Of a stretch of 64,000 nt of DNA, positions 1 to 13,259 are shown one piece after another. The number at the start of each line of letters is the position of its first letter. Position 1 is the first letter of the stretch. The stretch comes from Sycobia sp. Sy_11 (taxonomy: Eukaryota; Arthropoda; Insecta; Hymenoptera; Epichrysomallidae). The DNA lies in the NCBI GenBank assembly GCA_018907035.1, contig JACCIC010000002.1, positions 6,077,501 through 6,141,500 of the forward strand. The letters are read 5' to 3'. A model generated the notes under the pieces. The model was not told the origin of the DNA. It saw only the letters and a program-made list of their open reading frames with translations, and made no database searches. Made by a program: the position numbers and the translations under genes.

Positions 1-30
1 ACCTCCCGAAGGCCGAGAGGCGCTTCGATG
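1..30 (+). CDS. Possible 3' end of a coding exon cut by the left edge
   Basis: The first 30 bases are GC-rich and open in the frame reading L-P-K-A-E-R-R-F-D, and they end at a strong donor (GATG followed by GTACGT at 31). Nothing upstream is visible and the following sequence is ordinary AT-rich intron-like DNA. This could be the last bases of an exon of a plus-strand gene lying left of the window. The segment is too short to identify. Confidence 0.2.
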
Positions 31-313
31 GTACGTGATCGGTATCCGTCGCCCGTCCCACCCTGATTGTTGTGGTTCGAGACAACGTGCGTTGGAAAGT
101 AAACAAATATGTGGCCAACCGAGGCATCGGAGGTTTTTCTTCATCTCTTTTTCTTTTTTTCTTTAGACGGCAAGTCAGCTCGGATAATGCACGCAGAATG
201 CCTTCGCGATCAGAAAATCGGTTTGCGCGACCATATGTAGGGGACAGAAGGAGGCAGGCGCGACCTTTTTTTCAGGCTCGTCTTTGCTTCGGTAATGGGG
301 ATCGAATGCATGT

Positions 314-316
<3 letters not shown>

Positions 317-361
<45 letters not shown>
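317..361. repeat. (TA)n microsatellite
   Basis: An uninterrupted TA dinucleotide run of about 45 bp. Confidence 0.95.
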
Positions 362-363
<2 letters not shown>

Positions 364-834
364 CAATGTGACGCAACATCTGTTTATTGACTTAGTTTTA
401 AACCAATCACTTAGTATTACAGGTATGTATCGATAAACTGTTTATTAAGAATCAGTATACATAAAATTTTCTTTACTTATCACAAATTATTAGGCATTAA
501 ATGGAGAATAATATACACGAAGATATCGTATTTATTCTACTATTAAATATTTATAAAAACAAGCGTTCGGTATTTATTACCGATTTTTATAAAAACGACA
601 ATATCTTAGCAGAAGGTGATATTAATTGAAAAAGAAAAACAGATGTACTTAATGCAAGAAGTTCAATTATTTTAAATCGCAAACGGTAGATGTAAAAGTC
701 GTTTTCGATCAAATCTTTTAATACCCAAAAAAGAACCCTCTGATGTTTCATTTGACATCGGATGTAAGAAAACATATTTATGGCCGGAAAAGTGATTTTG
801 TATAATGGGTTCATTCGTAAAAATTTTATACAGG

Positions 835-898
835 CACGTAAAAAGAAAGAACATTTCATGTTAATTCACGTAAAAAGAAAGAACATTTCATGTTAATT
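835..898. repeat. Two tandem copies of a 32 bp unit
   Basis: The unit starting CACGTAAAAAGAAAGAAC occurs at 835-866 and again at 867-898 without a mismatch. This indicates a very recent local duplication. Confidence 0.9.
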
Positions 899-1524
899 CA
901 TGTTAAAAACCTAACGATTTTTAAACCTAAAAATTTCGATTAAATTTTGACGTTAATTTTAACTATCTAATCTCAACTTCAGATATTCGTCGCATCGTTA
1001 TATGATCATCGTTATATGATTATATATCTGTTTCTATTTTCTTAAAAAAAAAATTTTTAATTAAAAAAAAAAAACTCATTGTCTGCGACAGCTATACAAC
1101 GCAAAGTATTGTTGAATTTCTAACGACAGATGGCTCAATTATACTTATAATACAGAAAAGATACGGTCTGCAACTGCGTAAGATATTATTCCAGGGATAA
1201 CCGATTGAATTACGTTCAGTTATTTTTTTTTTTTTTTTTGTTTCTTTTAATTAAGACACATGCGCGCGCGTATTTATAAACTTCCTGAGCGGTAAACACC
1301 AAATAAAAGAACGAAAAAATGTCAATTTATTATCTTTCCTCATTCCGATTATGCACTTGCATATAGATTATTCAGCGCTTCCACGAGCATGCGATTTAAT
1401 TTCATTATTCACGCATTTCTCATCTGTCCATCGTAAAAAGTTCGCCCGTTTTTATATAATAGATAATCTGTATAAATTAAATTTTTCTTCTCTTTCTTTT
1501 GTCTTTCTCCATCATTGATCAATA

Positions 1525-1526
<2 letters not shown>

Positions 1527-1575
<49 letters not shown>
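1527..1575. repeat. (CT)n microsatellite
   Basis: About 49 bp of pure CT repeat, followed closely by a short TA run. Confidence 0.95.
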
Positions 1576-1577
<2 letters not shown>

Positions 1578-2075
1578 ATATATATATATTGTTATCTAAC
1601 ACCTGATGCGTAAAATATATTATTTCTCGATTTCACTTTTCGACGGCCACGCGTTGTCGCATCGGCGCGTCGAAGCGACGAACTGTGTGTGCGTAGAGGA
1701 GAAAAACTCTCTCGTTTAAATAATCGACGTTTGGGTCGAGGAAGCCGGTTTTGGTGAGTGTCTATATATATACATGAGAATCCCTGCATATACGTCCGTG
1801 ATCTTGCATCAGCCAATTGCATGCGAAAAGTTCGCGACGAGTGTAAAAGTATTGTACCGTTACATACATATATACATTACACACACACACACACACACAA
1901 ACGCGCGCGCGCACATAGCTATAGTAATGCGTATAGTTTTCATATTTCTCCTGTTAATTTATACATACGCATTATAGACGCTGCACATTTTCGTGTTTAG
2001 CCGATGGCACCTATGATGCGCCGGTAAAAAGCTATAAAAAAATTTAAGCCTTCCTTCAAATTTTTATCGGGAGAC

Positions 2076-2107
<32 letters not shown>

Positions 2108-2659
2108 TAGGTTTATTTCCCTCGAAAGTATTCCTCTCTCTTATATATTGATGTGCCACACGTGGATATATGCATTCCTTGTAACTCTTAAACTGCTTGA
2201 GAATATCTACGACTTAGGAGATATTATACCGCGGCTATATTAACGTTCGAATTTCTCAGACCGGGCGCGCGCGCGCACGCACGCATGCGCGTGCCGTTTA
2301 ATTTTACGGCTCGCTCGTATATAATACGCCAGTTATAATTTTACCGGTGCACTCGGTAAAATATGTTATTCAGCTCTGGGTAAATAGTGTCAAAGACAAT
2401 TTTTACAGATATTATATCATTATTATTATTATATAATATTCGTTCCTTTTCGCCATATCAGGCATTGTTCTACAGAGCATTGTTCAATAAATATGGAGTA
2501 TACATTGCGAATTTTTGAATCATTATATTATGCATTTAAAGAGGACTTTTTTATATAGTCAAAATTCCCATAGTGCCTATAATAATTTAATAATAGTCTA
2601 TAAATGAATCAAAAAAATTATTAGGCATTATTATATTTTTTCCTAAAAAATTTCCTAAA

Positions 2660-2662
<3 letters not shown>

Positions 2663-2691
<29 letters not shown>

Positions 2692-2704
2692 CACCACACA
2701 CACA
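2663..2704. repeat. (CA)n microsatellite
   Basis: A CA run with one CCACCA interruption near its right end. Confidence 0.9.
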
Positions 2705-2830
2705 TGTATGCTGTTGAAAACTTTGAAACGCTCAAACTGCTTTATAATCTAATGAGTAATGGAAAAAAGCAAAGGGAGGCTTTATTTTCCATGTGTGTAG
2801 CCTCGTCGCACGTATGCCCTACCCTCGGGC

Positions 2831-2884
<54 letters not shown>
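2831..2884. repeat. (TA)n microsatellite
   Basis: A pure TA run of about 54 bp. Confidence 0.95.
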
Positions 2885-2887
<3 letters not shown>

Positions 2888-3041
2888 GCGAGCAATCGCG
2901 ATTTTAATGCGCAGGAGAGTCAGCTGAAAACGAGTTTGCTTCAAAGCGCGTGGCCGAGCGTCGAGAAATCCAGTACGGCGGGATGACGGGTGGAGGGGGA
3001 TTTTTCCGGGAAAATCGAACGTTCCATTCCGTTATTGGAGC

Positions 3042-3044
<3 letters not shown>

Positions 3045-3091
<47 letters not shown>
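3045..3091. repeat. (TA)n microsatellite
   Basis: A TA run of about 47 bp, followed by an imperfect TA tail. Confidence 0.95.
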
Positions 3092-3101
<10 letters not shown>

Positions 3102-5032
3102 GCGCGCGACGGCCGGCGCGGCTTGTCGGTACTTTAATTGCAGGTAAATAGATGACCCGGCCGTCAACCCTAGCTTATATATACGTATATACGTATATAT
3201 GCATGCCCGTATATATAAGCAGCGTCGCTTCTGAAAAGTTTATGTTTGAAAGACGAAGTAAAGCAGTGATTTACATGGGGAGGTCCTTACGCCCTGTATG
3301 ATTTTTTTTTTTTTTGTTTTTAGAGAACGTTGAATTATTCTTGCCGAGCTCGATAAATACGGATTCACGCGTAAAAATGTTTTTATGCCGATCTTTCGAA
3401 GATTTTATTTTACAAAAATTGCAAAGAAAAAGGAATGCTCGATTGAAAAATGGAAAGGCCGATGTTTTTTACGGATAAAAGTGTAGGCTTTAAGACGATT
3501 ACTACTCTAGTCTGTACTAAAATCGTGAAGATATTTTTGCAAACGCTCTAGTGCTGTACATTTTTTTTCGCAAAAAATTTTAGTACGAATGAGGATTATG
3601 ACTGCCTTCCACAATATACCAGAGAGCTATAATTGAATAGATGTGTGGTTAAAATCTTATGAAGATTCCTCAAATAGTGTTTTTTTTTTTGTTTTAGATG
3701 AAAATTCAAAATTTAATTTATACACGTATTTCTTAATTGCACTATTAAAAGCTTATTATTCCTACCAGCTACTTGTGATTCGATCATAAACTTGTCGAAT
3801 ACATTTTGGAGTTACAGAATTTTCAAAAAAAAAAAAATCATAAATAATCGACTTTTGATGAAATGATAATATAGTATGATTCTTATGAAATATTTTTTTT
3901 CTTCCAGTAATTGTTAAAATAAGTATCGAAATGGATCAGGATAAAGATTTTCAAGCGATATTCGGATGTTCATCGTAACAGCGATAATCTGACGTCAGGC
4001 TCGTTTGCCTTAGTAAAGTGATTGTTTTCCAAATTGTTCATAGTCGAGTACAAAAAGAAAAAATAATTATTAACAGTCAGTTATTTTTCATTTTTTATCA
4101 AATGATCCGGGATCGACGAATAGAACGGAAAAATCGTGTTAAGATTAGTTCGTGCTTAAAAAATTTATACGACATGGGGAAAAGCCGTGGTTTATTGAAC
4201 GGCTCAAAAACGTATTTATTACTGGATATATTTATATTTTTATTCCTACATAGATATACACAAACAATCCATACGCAATAATCGGCGACTGTTATATCGA
4301 GACGGTATTTTGGATCTCGAGGATCTGTTCAAATGGAGTCTTCGAAAGAGTCAGGAAAAATCCTTAAAAAAAGAAATTTCATCAACAATAGCAATCAGAG
4401 TAACGAAAATTCCAGTAGTACGCACGATCATACAATTAACAGGTTATCGCGGACAATTTCGCAATCCGTCAATAAAACGTACGGCTAAATTACCATAGCG
4501 GTCGTCGATGTTATATTATGTAGTTAGATGTATTGCAACTTTACCGATGTATTATTGCAATTGAGATGATTATCAATAATGGATAAGAGAACCGGGTGCG
4601 AGAGGAGGGGGCGGGCGGGGGAGGTGGCAGAAGAATCGAGATGCACAGTGTATAAATCGACGCGACACGACGGTAATTCCGTTATATGTGCGCGCGCTTT
4701 TAAACACGTATAATTGAGTAATACACAATGGTTTACGATTAGATTCCAATAAATTATACTCATTGATCGGATTACACACCGTATCAGACCGGTCTAATTT
4801 TCTTCTTATTATATATATCTCTATATATAATCTACATATCTTTAAATTCCAGTCTTGCGTTTTACTTAACACGCTCCAGTGAAATTAATTAAACTATACG
4901 CGAACAACAGGATTCGAAAACACGGATTTCAAAATTCGCGCGCACACAATGCTCCCGTCGGAATTTCTTTCCGCCAAAAGCCGTGCATTTTATACAAAGG
5001 AAGCATTATCTTCCTTAATGAGCATGTGTAAA

Positions 5033-5035
<3 letters not shown>

Positions 5036-5101
<66 letters not shown>
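5036..5101. repeat. Compound (TA)n(GA)n microsatellite
   Basis: A TA run passes directly into a GA run at about 5083. Confidence 0.95.
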
Positions 5102-5102
<1 letters not shown>

Positions 5103-7689
5103 GAGAGAGATCAGACGCGGTTAAAGAATAATTTCTCGTTTCACGGTCAATGTGAATTGGAACGCTGGCAGAGTATATATATTAAGGAGGAGAGATACGC
5201 GGAATATAATTAATTAATTAATTGGCTTTTAAGCGCGCGAGTATAATGCAGTAATTTTGTAAAAAGCGAAGGACAACGTGATCGATGATAATATCGCGGA
5301 TAGAAACATCCTCGGTACCAATCCAGTTTAAACTGCACAGATTCTATAGAGTCATATGAATTAGCCAGATGAATTACTTACATATGTGTGTGATAATTAC
5401 TATGAAGCTACGAGTATTTCTCGGCAATAATATAACATCCAGAATATTTATCATTCATTCAAGTCCAGTCAAATTTGAATCCCCCTCCCCCTATTTCCTT
5501 AACTTCGGGTGTACTCTAGTCAGGATCTTCGAAGATGAATGAGGAAAAAAAGACTATGATACATTAGATCTAAACTAATTTCTATATAGATTTTCGTACT
5601 GGATATAGAGTGACATGCAACTGAGTTCACATAGCAATAATATATAGCTGGATTTATGACCAAATTATGCCAAGAGAAACAAAAGAATATTTGTCAGGAT
5701 CAATTATTCAATATTGATTGGATTTGCATGATGGAATCTCGTTTGTTTCCCACCTATTAATATCCAGAAAAATTGGACCAAATACTAACTGATAAGATTA
5801 ACTACCAAATATTAATTAGGTTTATCCAATATGTCAGAATTTAGTTTGGTTACCTACAAAATCATGCCAACAAAAGTAAGATTAATCCAAACAAGAAACT
5901 GATTAGATTTATCTACCGGGTCTCTAAATAAAAAATAAGGAGAATTAGCTTGGTACTGATTAGTTAACACATTACATGTTCATCCTTTTCATATGAACGA
6001 ACGATGGTAAACCAATTCGAAAGCTAGGGCCGATAACATTTCGCGTGCAAATGCTTCTCCGACCTCCCCTTTTTACACGTCTCATTAATGCAGCTCCCAA
6101 CGTGTATATGGGAGGTTCCTCCACAGAAGTGGTTTATATTATTCAAAAAGTCATATAGAACACTTGTATTCCAAAAGCAACATCGAAGGAGCGTATAATG
6201 ACGGCAACAATTCGAAATTCATTCCAATGACTGGCGACACCTTACACATAATATGCCTATTCTTTTTTTTATTATGCACTCATTAATTCTCGAAAATCTC
6301 TTTTCTCATGCTCGCGATCTAGGCCGAGCGGAAATAACTTTCGTACGCAAGATCCGTGCCCGGTTTTCGCGTGCGCATATCGGCCGTATAATTTCTTTTT
6401 TTTTCTTTACAGGTATATACAAATATATTAATAAGTCGCGTGGGATTGAGACTTATTATACGCTTTGTGGATCAGCCTCGAGCCGTCGATGCTGAAACGT
6501 GTTTTCTATCGATCGGTTCTTTTAATCTTGATCGTTAAACATTCTACACCCGAACGAGAATTTGCAATTACTTTTGCAATTCTGGACAAATTCAATGGTT
6601 ACATTCTGTAGATCTGGAAATATATTGTGCAATATCGATGCGTGTGCGATTCCTTAAATGTCACCCTGTGCGATTGGATTTACTGGACGATTTGAATGCA
6701 ATCGCATCGTAAATTTTTCTCAATGTATATATATATATATCTCTACAAAAGATCATAACTGTTACACTAGTTGGGGTTCACTTTTACAGTTATTAATTAA
6801 ATTAATTATCTGCGATTGAATTCTTATAATTAGTAAAAGTTAACTCGTGGTAAATCTCTTATTTTAAAGGGATGCCGACTCCTTATTGATACTGATTGAG
6901 TTTGAAGAATATGACATGTAAAAATTAAATTTTAGTTAATCGTGGTCTTTATTTCCATCTTCCGTCTACATTGCTGAATTGGTTCAAGCAAACTCGTCAA
7001 GCTTTACGGAAGTGAAGGCGTTTTTAACATTTCAAAACTCAAAATTTTTAAGAAAATTTTAGAAACGTTCTTGTTTTTACGCGGCTTGACAAATTCACTT
7101 GACACTTCACAAGAATGTAGAGAGTAGAATGTAGAATATCGGACATTCTTAATTAAATCTTACATAATTTAATGTTTGGACATATAGAGTATTATTTAAA
7201 ACAAAGGCAAGTTTTTGCTCGATTGTTAAAAAACTGACTTCCCCAGTCCGTGAAATATGAATGTATCAATATTATAATTTTTAGTCAAAATAAAATATTG
7301 AAACTTGTAAATTTTAATTTTCTCGGTTGGCTATTTCCTAAATTTATTCCACAGACGCATGCGTATAAAGTAATAGATATGATTACGAAACATATATTTG
7401 CTATAATTTTACCACAAGAACTGGATAAGGTTAATCGCAATAATTCATCGAGGCTCGCACGAGAGCTCGATCATATACATGGAAAGTAGGTTTCCCACCG
7501 CATCTGTACTGCTTTTACTGAAAGTGATACGCGCATAAGCCGAGGGGCAAAAAAATATCCTGTTCTTTCTGTTCCCCGTGCGCGTTTAAGAATGTACAAG
7601 CCTTGTGTATAAATTCCCCAGAGTTAACCTTGAACACGACACCCTGGGCTTCAAAGGCTGAACGAGGGAGGGAGGTAATAAAAACTCAC

Positions 7690-7819
7690 CCTTATGCCGG
7701 CGCCACTGCCGGTAGATGAAGGCCGTCACGGCGAGGAGGAGGCAGGTCGCGAGGAAGGTCCCGATCACGGCCCCGGCAACGCTGCCCGGGCCATAGCACG
7801 ACTCCGAGTAGTCCTCCAT
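7690..7819 (-). CDS. First coding exon of an unidentified single-pass membrane protein
   Basis: The exon starts at an ATG in strong context (ACCATGG) at 7819-7817 and runs 43 codons plus one base to a canonical donor (AAGG followed by GTGAGT). Residues 1-14 are short and acidic with one Cys and end Gly-Pro-Gly. About residues 15-35 form a hydrophobic alanine/leucine/valine helix. A strongly basic cluster (RQWRRHK) follows. This is the layout of a signal-anchor with a cytoplasmic basic stop after a very short outer head. I do not recognise the family. The next exon is not visible, so it probably lies left of the window or behind a long intron. The GC-rich zone upstream fits a promoter for this gene. 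A longer frame extends upstream to a GTG but has no other ATG. Confidence 0.55.
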
Positions 7820-7839
7820 GGTCCTCTTCAATTTCCTTC

Positions 7840-8555
7840 CCACTTAATTTCACCGGGCCTTCCTTTTTACCCCTCGATATATCTTCGTCGATTACAACAA
7901 GATTTTTTTTTCACAAATCGGTAACCGACGAGATGAAGAGAGGATTTTTTTTAACCCGTGATCTCTCCTTACATTACACGCACACTATACACACTGCGAG
8001 CCCCGCGGCGCTCCTCCTTATCTTGGCAATTTTCTTACAATTACAGCCCTCACACAAAAAACCGGCGTTGTATCGATGAAAATCAAAATCACCCCCGCTC
8101 GAATCCTCACATTGCCGGGGTGGGGGGCAGACTGGACCGTCGACAAAATGGCCCTGCGCGCGAAATGGCGCGCCCCCTTTAATGGCCAATAATAGCGACG
8201 AGTCCCCTCTCCGTCGTCATTTTTATTTTGTTTTTTTTTAACCTCGTTCAAGGCGATCGAGGCGTGGATGAACCACAAAAAAAACACAAAAACCGACTCT
8301 CTATCAGAGGCTCACTTTGAATCCAAACGCGCACGTACGTATACACAATCAATAAATAAAAAAAAATAATAATAAACAATCTGATGATGCTGATGCGACG
8401 ACGGCAGGGGCGGGGGGAAGCGGCGCACGCGCGTCAACACAGACCTCCTCGGCAATGGCACGACGTGTACTGAAGTCGGTTTCGCGGCGCAACGCACACG
8501 GCGGCCCGCGCGACCTGCGGTGTCGAGCCGCGCAGCGCGCCAGGGAAGGAGAAGC

Positions 8556-8599
<44 letters not shown>

Positions 8600-8825
8600 G
8601 GAGCGGAGAGCACACAGGTAGGCCGAGAGGTGCGTGCAACAGGTGCTTCTGGGAGAGAGAAAGACAGAGATAGACAGAGAGAGTGAGAGAGAGAGAGAGA
8701 GGGGAGAGAGAGAGTGAGATGAGACACGCACGACGCATTCTACTACTACTACTACTGCTGATGCTGCTGCTTTTGCTGTGAGGGGCTAGCGTGGAAGAAG
8801 GGGCGAAGGAGGAGAATGAGAGTGC

Positions 8826-8883
<58 letters not shown>

Positions 8884-9250
8884 ACGAGCGAGAGGGAGAG
8901 GACAGGTTGGGGGATCTGTCGGGTGGCAGAGCCGGAGATGTAGCGCGCGCGAGATGATCCCCGGGGCAAGGATGCGCAATATGTGTATACAGCATATACG
9001 TGCGTGCGTGCGCGCGCGCGCGCGTGTACGTAGTTACCTGGACAAAAAAGCCCTTTCGTACAGCTCGTGCTCTTCGACGAATCCTCGAGTCGTGCTCCCC
9101 TATCCCTCCCACGCAATATTATATTAGATCTGCGTAAGATCGGTAGTGAAGTTGGGCCCTGTACCTGTTCTTTCTTTTCTCCCCCCCCCGCCGCCCACTC
9201 ACCCTCGTTCTTTGGAAGCAGCCGCTAAGAGGGGAAATTCGACCGATGAT
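7840..9250 (-). promoter_or_regulatory. CpG-rich, GA-repeat-rich putative promoter/5'UTR region
   Basis: About 1.4 kb of GC- and CpG-rich sequence contrasts sharply with its AT-rich surroundings and lies just upstream of the minus-strand membrane exon. It holds three GA arrays (about 8563-8598, 8684-8716 and 8829-8879), which are typical targets of GAGA-binding factors in insects. On the minus strand a CAG/GTAACT donor at about 9035 could end a non-coding first exon. All long open frames here are low-complexity Ser/Leu or Arg/Glu readings of the repeats. The promoter role is inferred from position and composition only. Confidence 0.4.
8563..8879. repeat. Cluster of (GA)n microsatellites
   Basis: Pure GA runs at about 8563-8598 and 8829-8879, with a third, interrupted run between them. 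Confidence 0.9.
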
Positions 9251-9254
9251 CACT

Positions 9255-9578
9255 TGGAGGGGGTCAATGTATAGTTTATATACAGCAGACATAGCTGAAC
9301 GCTTTGATACCGGCTACCACTTTAAAATACGTTCTTCTTTAGTAGATGGACTTTTCTTTTTAAATGACACCCGCGGCATACAAGAATTTTTTCCTCATTA
9401 TGAGATCCTGAAGAGAAATGATTGATTGTTAGTTTAGACGTTGATTGATAAAAGATTTAGGGGACATTTGTTAATTTATTGTATGGAGAAAAAAGATTTC
9501 AGTGATGCACAAATTTATGTACAAAAAATATATTTAACATATTTAAGAGAGACTCGATTCTGATTTATTAAAATTAAC

Positions 9579-9629
<51 letters not shown>

Positions 9630-10890
9630 TATATTTATTTATTTATTTATTTATTTTCTTTACCGGAAAAAGCGTGTACACTTTTACATTAAATATACAA
9701 CAATATAATAATTAAAAAATAAGTGTAATGTAATAATATAAAAAATCGAATTCTCTGATCATAACATGAAAGCAAATTGCATATACTATATGTATATCTG
9801 AATAAATAAATAGTATATATTAATAGTATATCTGAACCGATATTTAAAAAAATAAGTCAAGTTGAAACAGCAGAAAATTCTATTATAGATTGACTGATAT
9901 TGGTACAATATATCAACTTATAATATACAAACAATTATAATTATGAAATGATCACTTAAAACAGAGCATCTGTACAGCCCTTCTTATACCCAATACCTCT
10001 TTAGATCAAAAAAGTTTTAATTTGAGAATTGGAGTAAAATATGCGTACTCCAATATATAATTTAAATATTTAAACATAGCTATGTCAACGGACGCAAGGC
10101 TTTAATTTTAAGAACTCTAATAATTCGATTGACCTTGCAGCTAAAATCTCAAAGTAATACCAGGATTATTGTTCGTGCATTAGTTGCTTATAATATATAT
10201 CCCGAATCGGAAGGGTTCTTGATTCTTAATGAACGCTGGCCTTTAAAAATTACTAATATGTACAAAATGCATGAAATTCGAATAATATTATGTATTTGTG
10301 TATTTTAACGTTTATAATAAATCAATAGAGTGACAAAAAGCGCTGTCAAAAGTGAAAGATGTATCGGAGGAAATATAGTTGAATCATTGGACTACCTACT
10401 AATTGAGTGAAAAATTTTAATTCGGGATTGTTTTGAAGTCCATGGCCAAATACAGGATTCAAACGAGTCTTCCCTTGTCGGTATAACTTTGTATATTTAG
10501 TTAAATAAGTTTTTTTTTTTTTGAACGAACCGAACCCGGTGAATATTAAAAGTGAAAGTTTCTCCGACACGATCCGAGAATCGATTATTCAGATTATCTT
10601 AAAATATTAAATAATATATTTTTTGATAATTTAGAATAGACATTTTACGAAAATTTCGCCATAGATCGTGCAAATTTCCTATATGCCATTATAATTTTAA
10701 GAAAAATATTGTCTATAATTTATATGCAAACTTCTATGTATACATAACTTGCCATCCTTTCGAAAATAAATACTTCCATAATTTCATAATACAGTCTAAC
10801 TTCGCATTTCACAGAAGATCATCCTGAGATCCAATTTTTTTTCTCCGATACTTCATAGAGGCATCCAACAAAAAAAAAAAAAAAAAAAAA
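9255..10890. other. AT-rich stretch without recognisable genes
   Basis: Only (TA)n, a TTTA repeat and chance frames are seen. No exon with coherent splice sites was found. Confidence 0.5.
9582..9656. repeat. (TA)n followed by (TTTA)n
   Basis: A TA run to about 9622 is followed, after a short TA-rich link, by six TTTA units. Confidence 0.9.
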
Positions 10891-10899
10891 ACCGCCTTC

Positions 10900-11250
10900 C
10901 CGTCGCAGGATCCCGCGCCACGCCGCGCCACGCGCGCGCGGAATCGGCCAAAAACAAAGATAACAAACTCGATCCCGCCGACCCCTCCTCCCATCTTCTA
11001 AATTCCCGAGCCTGCAGCGCGCGCCCGCCAAGTTCGCCGCTCGCTCGAGAGGCGCGAGTCCTGCTCCTCCAGCGCGAAGAGATATCTCGTCTTCAAGGTC
11101 GCGCGCATCGCTGCGCGACGTAGGCCGCCGCCACCGCGCGTACCGGCAGTAAGATTTCGCTCGTATGTGTATATATATAGAAAATGCGCGCACGCGCGGG
11201 AGTAATCCGAGCGCGCGGTCTCTCTACGACGCGACGTGGGCACCGTGTAT
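10900..11250. promoter_or_regulatory. CpG-rich island of unknown function
   Basis: About 350 bp of very CpG-rich sequence follows a 21-base A run. Several frames are open on both strands because of composition. A plus-strand donor-like GCA/GTAAGA lies near 11150. It may be a promoter or non-coding first exon. No protein family is recognisable. Confidence 0.3.
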
Positions 11251-11370
11251 ATTACGCGCGTACGCATATAGAATATTTGCTCCGTAAAGATAATCACGCT
11301 CTCTTTTTCTCTACCCTCACTAAAACGTGTATTCGTGTAGCCTGCCATTTTTATTTATATCTTACTATTT

Positions 11371-11387
11371 GTGTGTATGTGTGTGTG

Positions 11388-11422
<35 letters not shown>
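11371..11422. repeat. (GT)n microsatellite
   Basis: A GT run with one CTC interruption near 11388. Confidence 0.9.
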
Positions 11423-11426
<4 letters not shown>

Positions 11427-11429
11427 TAC

Positions 11430-13200
11430 TAGATATGTATAGATTTGATTTAGTATAATACAAAAGAAGAGTTGAGATTTACGGTCAATCCAAGCTCGTC
11501 CTTTAGACGCCCTTATACTCGCGGATTTGGTTACCCATGTGACCGTCACGGCTTTACGAGCGCACTACAGCGCAAGCATCTAATACTTGTATTGCATGCA
11601 TGTATACTGTGTTCGCAAGATGAATTTTCGCAGCAGATGAAAATTCGATGCGTGTACGTATTCGCTCACCTAGCATGGAAAACTGAGCGCGACCAGCTCG
11701 AGGGAAAATTGCCGCATTTGTCCCAAGCCCACGAAGAAACTGCGAACTATGTCAATAACAGAGTTCTCCCAAAATTTGCGACTAAAACAAGCTGGGACAA
11801 ATAAGTTACGTGCTTGAAACCTTCTGAAGAATTCTAAACTCAACCAGATCTCCACCACCGCGAGAGAATAATGTGGATTAAGAGCAGCTTGCAAGAATGT
11901 CGGGTCAAGATCAGCTTGCTGAAAAATTATAAGCTTAACTCGCAACTCATGACATATTTTTGATTAAGGCAACCTCGCAGATTAATAAAGTTTATGTAAA
12001 GTTAAAACAGGTTCTGACAGGAGATTCCAATAAAAATGGGAAAGGACAGTTTTGAGGTGATGATGAACGAACGGGGACTTTTAGTAAAGCAACTGCATCC
12101 GAAGTCGGTCCATGGATGGAAAAGAAGACCAAACGAATTCTATATTACCTAAGTAGTTTCCGGATGTGGGCACGTTGACATAATTATATTTGCAGCATGA
12201 AGAGGATGACCTCTTCGAAATTCAGATACTGCGATTTGGCTTTAGACCATACTGGTTTTTTTTGCGTGTAGACAGTTGGCACCTAATCACCAATTGTTAC
12301 GAATGCTTCAAAATAAAAGAGTGGATGGATGTTTGGAGAATCGAATTAATGTGTAAAAAGAATGTAGAGTCGTGAATCAATGAAATACTGGTATGAAAGA
12401 AATGAAAGTGTTTGACAACGTAAACACTGTGTAACAGTTTCCCGCTAAGATGTATATTTAATGTTAAAGACGTAAGTTGCTGTCGAACTACACAAATTCT
12501 TGTAAACGAGCTTCGTGTTTGTACTTCATAAAGAGAGGTCATATGAAATACATAAAGTACATCCATAGATTTCTGAAAAAATTAATAATAATTCTAGATA
12601 AACGGTCTATTTGTTCATTCATTCTTCCATTAGTAAAATCAAGGTGGAAATTCAGAGTCTATCTTCTTACAGGACTCCCGTGCCTGATGAATGAAGACAA
12701 GCCAGACTAATATAGGAAATTAAGGACATCTTAGATTTATTCAATAATCAGTGTACTGAAACTTAGAATGTCCGCAGATACATTTTTGATTACGTATAAG
12801 CGACAATGTGGTAGCTGCGATAGTAGGTGACTTTTATTTCTTTCAATTAAAACCTATAATAATACATTTTCCAATGGATGACTGAGCAATGAGTGTAGCT
12901 CGTTGATTCATTAGATAGAATTATTGGTAAACTCGTCAACAATTATAGATATGGTGGAACCATGACAATGGGAGTGTGTAGACTTGAAACAAAAAACGAA
13001 GTTAAATATCTACGTTACTTTAGGTACAACATTGAGCTGTTGGACAATACGAATGGACCTTATCATAACATTTGTAGGCTACCGATGAACGTTACCTAAT
13101 CAATTCTAATTAGTTGAGCAAAGGGTAAGGTAAGATGAGTATTCGAAAACGTTAAAACGCCATGAAAATCTTAGAATATCTGGACGAATTTCTGTAAGTT
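11430..13200. other. Stretch without recognisable genes
   Basis: Moderate GC and short open frames, but nothing with family resemblance or paired splice sites. Confidence 0.45.
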
Positions 13201-13259
13201 GTGGTAAGTTTCAGCACAGCTGGAGAGAGAGAGAGAGAGAGAGAAGTTATGCACCTTTG

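Larger units (their letters stand above)
31..7689. other. Gene-free stretch rich in microsatellites
   Basis: No convincing coding exon was found on either strand. The longer open frames here run through (TA)n or (CT)n arrays or are AT-rich chance frames. The stretch could be intron of the minus-strand gene whose membrane exon lies at 7690-7819, since no following exon of that gene is visible here. Confidence 0.5.

Noticed and set aside
72..371. 99-codon open frame ending in a run of Tyr-Ile
   Set aside because: The C-terminal third is translation of a (TA)n array and the rest has no protein character.
4333..4488. 51-codon plus-strand frame rich in Ser and Asn
   Set aside because: Two overlapping frames are both open, there is no splice or family support, and the composition is low complexity.
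8349..9116. 255-codon minus-strand open frame
   Set aside because: Serine/leucine runs are translations of (CT)n arrays in a CpG-rich zone. All overlapping frames are open for the same reason.
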